Below are positions 6,840-8,597 of a stretch of 8,597 bases of DNA, in pieces (the first letter of the stretch is position 1; each line of letters opens with the position of its first letter). Where the stretch lies: positions 1-8,597 of the forward strand of contig CALEIM010000037.1 of the NCBI GenBank assembly GCA_937876395.1. The letters are read 5' to 3'. The notes beneath the pieces are model-generated. The model was given only the letters and a program-made list of their open reading frames with translations, searched no databases and was not told the origin of the DNA. The position numbers and the translations under genes were made by a program. This stretch comes from an uncultured Wenzhouxiangella sp. (GTDB lineage: Bacteria > Pseudomonadota > Gammaproteobacteria > Xanthomonadales > Wenzhouxiangellaceae).

Positions 6840-7403
6840 TCAGATCTGGACGCCGCGTTCCCGGTGCAGCTGGCGCAGGCGGAATGCAGCCACGATCTGC
6901 AGAATGCCGTAGACGAAGGCAAACGCACCGATCCAGATCGCCATCACGACCATGCCAGCGAGCGGAGCGATCAGCAGCAGCACACCGAGGATGATGGCAA
7001 GCGCGCCGCTCAGGGCAATGATCCACTCGCCCTTGATTTCTTTTCGCACCTGGATCGCAAACATGATGCGCAGGATTCCGGCCACCAGCAGCCAAACGGC
7101 AAACACCAGCAGCAGGGCACCGGCCAGCGCCATCGGATAGAGCAGCCCGAGCACGCCGAAGACGATGGAGACAATCGCGTAAAACAGCAGCCAGCCGCGC
7201 GACATCGGCGGCTCGGATGAAAACAGCGTAAATACGGCCACCAGACCTTCAGCCAGAACAAAAATACTGATTACCACCGCCAGGGCGACCACGGTCACCA
7301 ACGGCGAAATGACGGCCAGAATGCCGAATATCACGGCCAGCACACCCCAAATCAGCAACACCCACCAGCCGCGTCCAAATCGTTGCACCATCGCGTCCAC
7401 CAT
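6840..7403 (-). CDS. HdeD-family (DUF308) membrane protein, 187 aa
   Basis: The 187-residue protein is almost wholly hydrophobic, with six predicted membrane helices: about 12-33, 35-59, 70-90, 92-115, 126-148 and 150-174. A charged C-terminal tail follows (RLRQLHRERGVQI). The repeated pattern of paired helices with G-x-L/A-x-I-x-G (GVLAVIFGILAV, IVSIVFGVLGLLYP, ALSGALAIILGVLLL) is typical of HdeD/DUF308 proteins, inner-membrane proteins linked to acid resistance in E. coli. The molecular function is unknown. The frame is open to 7496, but a strong AAGGAG site 7 bases before the ATG at 7403 fixes the start, and the family length agrees. It ends at the shared hairpin at 6802-6826. The hydroxylase fragment lies upstream in the same direction 101 bases away, so co-transcription is possible but not required. 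Confidence 0.88.
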   Translation of the reverse strand: MVDAMVQRFGRGWWVLLIWGVLAVIFGILAVISPLVTVVALAVVISIFVLAEGLVAVFTLFSSEPPMSRGWLLFYAIVSIVFGVLGLLYPMALAGALLLVFAVWLLVAGILRIMFAIQVRKEIKGEWIIALSGALAIILGVLLLIAPLAGMVVMAIWIGAFAFVYGILQIVAAFRLRQLHRERGVQI

Positions 7404-7410
7404 TTCAACT

Positions 7411-7416
7411 CTCCTT
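7411..7416 (-). promoter_or_regulatory. ribosome binding site that sets the HdeD-family start
   Basis: On the minus strand this reads AAGGAG, 7 bases before the ATG at 7403-7401. It rules out the longer reading that begins at 7496, whose extra 31 residues have no family counterpart. Confidence 0.85.
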
Positions 7417-7450
7417 AAGGTTTGGGCATCCGTTCTCGGCGGACTACAGC

Positions 7451-7479
7451 GCCCCGGAGCACAGACCCACCCCCGGGGC
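7451..7479 (-). terminator. possible weak hairpin after the hydroxylase fragment
   Basis: GCCCCGG (7451-7457) and CCGGGGC (7473-7479) are exact inverted repeats with a 15-base loop, just downstream of the hydroxylase stop (7505). No T-run follows on the minus strand, so it may be a poor terminator, a leader structure of the HdeD messenger, or chance in GC-rich sequence. Confidence 0.3.
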
Positions 7480-7504
7480 AAAATCAAAGAACCCACCGGC
7501 CAAT

Positions 7505-7978
7505 TCAGTCCTCAAGCACATGTTGACGCTCGGGGAAGAACTCGGCCATGGTTGCGGTCACTTCGCGAACCCAGTCTCGCTCACGCTCACTCAGGTAGGG
7601 GTTCCAGACGTCGAAAATCAGTACAACCCGGGTATCCGGCCCGCGGTTCCAGGCTTCATGCTCTACGGTGTCATCAAAAATCAGCGTTTCGCCGGGCTGC
7701 CATTCACGGGTGGTGTTGCCAACCCGGAATCCACAGCCTTCCGGCACAATCAGCGGCAGGTGAACAATCAGGCGGGTATTGGTTGCACCATGATGCGGCG
7801 GAATATGCGTGCCGGGCTTGAGCCGTGAGAAGAACGCGGTCGGGCCGCGACCGGGGATATCGACCAGCGGCAGGCTGTCGAGCAGCATTCCAAGGCGATC
7901 GCGCTCCCGCGCGGCCGTCGCCACGGCACTGATATAGCTGGTGATATCACGGAACCAGAGCACATCGACAGGCGCCGT
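7505..7978 (-). CDS. aspartyl/asparaginyl beta-hydroxylase family protein, C-terminal part (5' end lost at a junction)
   Basis: The readable part begins near PVDVLWFRDITSYI and carries the family core: LPLVDIPGRGPTAFFS, then THIPPHHGATNTRLIVHLPL, FRVGN-TREWQPGETLIFDDTVEHEAWN, and TRVVLIFDVWNPYLSERE. These contain the two iron-binding histidines (the HHG pair and the EHEAWN histidine) and the arginine that binds 2-oxoglutarate (TRVVL). The enzyme family hydroxylates Asp/Asn side chains or lipid-linked substrates using Fe(II) and 2-oxoglutarate; the substrate here is unknown. Complete relatives have another 100 or more residues upstream. That part is missing because the sequence changes to an unrelated, oppositely oriented gene near 7973-7986. 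The frame stays open to an ATG at 8020, but those residues (MRFSTRARRARSG) are the antisense of the ABC-F coil. Whether the real gene is intact elsewhere cannot be told here. Confidence 0.85.
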   Translation of the reverse strand, partial: TAPVDVLWFRDITSYISAVATAARERDRLGMLLDSLPLVDIPGRGPTAFFSRLKPGTHIPPHHGATNTRLIVHLPLIVPEGCGFRVGNTTREWQPGETLIFDDTVEHEAWNRGPDTRVVLIFDVWNPYLSERERDWVREVTATMAEFFPERQHVLED

Positions 7979-7990
7979 GGCGCCGCTGCG
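7973..7990. other. sequence junction 1: hydroxylase gene to ABC-F gene
   Basis: To the left the minus strand encodes a hydroxylase that should continue rightward. To the right the plus strand encodes an ABC-F tail that should continue leftward. Both stop making sense within the same ~18 bases. GGCGCC occurs twice here (7971-7976 and 7979-7984), offering microhomology for a join. Base composition rises to the right. Confidence 0.75.
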
Positions 7991-8210
7991 CGCCCGCCTG
8001 GCGCGGGTGGAAAAGCGCATGCAGGAACTGGCGAGCGAAGCCGGCGAACTGGATGCACAGCTTGCGGATCCGGCGATCTACGAGCCTGCCGCGCGCGAGC
8101 GGCAGCGCGACCTGACCACCCGGCGCGCGCGCATCGCGCAGGAAACCGAAGAGGTGGAGACCGAGTGGCTGACCCTCAGCGAGGAGCTGGAGCGCGCCGC
8201 CGCCGGCTGA
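7986..8210 (+). CDS. ABC-F family ATPase, C-terminal coiled coil only (5' end lost at a junction)
   Basis: About 74 residues from LRARLARVEKRMQEL to EELERAAAG. The charged heptad-like sequence with L-DPAIYEPAARER and EWLTLSEELE is what I recall from the C-terminal coil of YheS/Uup-type ABC-F proteins (in E. coli YheS: LGDSELY, then a run of coil, then AWLEAQEQLE). Those proteins are soluble ATPases with two ATP-binding cassettes that act on ribosomes. Both cassettes are absent here: the sequence to the left of ~7986 belongs to the antisense hydroxylase gene. The stop TGA forms half of a TGATCA palindrome shared with the following convergent fragment. Base composition is clearly higher in GC (8041-8100 has 42 G/C of 60) than the genes to the left. 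No start exists for this fragment that belongs to the family. Confidence 0.75.
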   Translation: MRARLARVEKRMQELASEAGELDAQLADPAIYEPAARERQRDLTTRRARIAQETEEVETEWLTLSEELERAAAG

Positions 8211-8474
8211 TCAGGCCGTATCGTCGGGAATCAGGTGCCCGGCCCGCTCGCGCTTGGTGCGCAGGTATGCGGCGTTCTCCGGGCGGCGGGGCACGATCAG
8301 CGACTGCCGGGAGACGACGCGCACGCCCAGCTCGGTGAGGGCCTCCTGCTTGGCGGGGTTGGAGGAGAGCAGGCGGACCTCGCGGATGCCCAGGTCCTCC
8401 AGCATCGCGGCGCTCTGGCCGTAGGTGCGCTGGTCGGCGTCGTGCCCGAGACGCAGGTTGGCATCGACGGTGTC
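8211..8474 (-). CDS. ribA: GTP cyclohydrolase II (RibA) C-terminal fragment
   Basis: From DTVDANLRLG to the stop, 87 residues match the C-terminal part of GTP cyclohydrolase II, the first committed enzyme of riboflavin synthesis. DTVDANLRLGHDADQRTY corresponds to E. coli DTVEANHQLGFAADERDF. The catalytic Asp and Arg of the A-D-x-R motif are present (ADQR). LLSSNPAK corresponds to LLTNNPKK, NAAYLRTKRERAGHLI to NEHYLDTKAEKMGHLL. The zinc-binding cysteines and the GTP-binding front half are missing. Upstream the reading frame runs without a stop into a DUF2243 sequence, an implausible natural fusion. GC content is very high (8281-8340 has 46 G/C of 60). Its stop abuts the ABC-F stop tail to tail, which looks like a normal tight convergent gene pair from a GC-rich genome. 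Confidence 0.8.
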   Translation of the reverse strand, partial: DTVDANLRLGHDADQRTYGQSAAMLEDLGIREVRLLSSNPAKQEALTELGVRVVSRQSLIVPRRPENAAYLRTKRERAGHLIPDDTA

Positions 8475-8504
8475 GAGGGTGATCTCGTCGCCCGGTGTGA
8501 CCTC
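8474..8504. other. sequence junction 2: GTP cyclohydrolase II to DUF2243
   Basis: Family similarity changes from DUF2243 (right) to GTP cyclohydrolase II (left) within the linker residues VTPGDEITL, with the reading frame kept open. Both sides are GC-rich. No repeat or att-like sequence is evident at the join. Confidence 0.65.
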
Positions 8505-8597
8505 GACCCCGCTCAGCAGGTGATGCCACTGCAGGACCTGATGCAGCAGGATGCCGTCGAAGAATCCTCCCAGCGAGAAGCCGAGCAACAGCGTGGA
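8502..8597 (-). CDS. DUF2243 membrane protein fragment (enters from right edge)
   Basis: Reading in from the right edge, the 32 residues STLLLGFSLGGFF, then DGILLHQVLQWHHLLSGVE, carry the DUF2243 signature: G-F-x-D-G-I-x-x-H-Q-x-L-Q-W-H-H. This is the first helix and loop of a small predicted membrane protein of unknown function. The rest of the family sequence (a second conserved segment with DGLFHA) is not present. From about 8504-8474 the frame changes to GTP cyclohydrolase II. The beginning lies beyond the window. Confidence 0.75.

Noticed and set aside
7404..7496. N-terminal extension of the HdeD-family gene
   Set aside because: The extra residues are Arg/Pro-rich with no family match, and an AAGGAG site sits correctly for the ATG at 7403.
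7505..8597. A genuine mobile element or gene-capture island at the right end
   Set aside because: No transposase, integrase, inverted repeats, target duplication or attC-like site was visible; simple chimeric joining explains the fragments.

Overview
The window reads as a short piece of proteobacterial DNA. It is most likely from a gammaproteobacterium of the Xanthomonadales/Wenzhouxiangella type. That placement rests on gene content: a YhbW-like monooxygenase, paired CSLR(A/S)AI / choice-of-anchor Q beta-helix secreted proteins with a short 'IFSDRFEE' tail, and an HdeD-family protein. It is an inference, not a proven taxon. The last ~600 bases look different: visibly GC-richer, made of gene fragments, and not clearly from the same genome.

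Left part (1-5595): five genes lie head to tail on the minus strand. In transcription order they are two large secreted beta-helix paralogues (5595-3550 and 3519-1453), a periplasmic Spy/CpxP-like protein (1444-737), a GNAT-like protein (722-228), and the N-terminus of an aspartyl/asparaginyl beta-hydroxylase-like protein (157 to beyond the left edge). Gaps among the first four are 30, 8 and 14 bases, so they are probably one operon. A sigma70-like promoter candidate precedes the first gene. The two beta-helix genes are a tandem duplication: the middles have diverged, but the last ~260 bases are almost identical and include an 86-base perfect repeat. No gene of the group has a function that can be named from this sequence alone. 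The simplest reading is two cell-surface or secreted proteins made together with a small periplasmic protein that may help them through the periplasm.

Middle part (5596-7403): a 194-base divergent intergenic region leads to a plus-strand YhbW-type flavin-dependent oxidoreductase. This converges with a minus-strand HdeD-family (DUF308) six-helix membrane protein, and the two share a strong hairpin terminator between them.

Right part (7505-8597): this is a mosaic. The C-terminal half of an aspartyl/asparaginyl hydroxylase (minus) is cut at about 7973-7986. There it meets, in opposite orientation, the C-terminal coiled coil of an ABC-F ATPase (plus). That gene stops at a TGATCA palindrome shared with the end of a GTP cyclohydrolase II C-terminal fragment (minus). 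The cyclohydrolase fragment is in turn joined in frame, at about 8474-8504, to a DUF2243 membrane-protein fragment. Three or four truncated genes within ~1.1 kb and two breakpoints point to an assembly or amplification chimera at the contig end, or less likely to a real rearrangement.

I found no tRNA, rRNA, CRISPR array, insertion sequence or phage gene. I also found no convincing undescribed defence or mobile system. The most interesting real biology is the tandem beta-helix pair with its conserved 3' block and its linked periplasmic protein.
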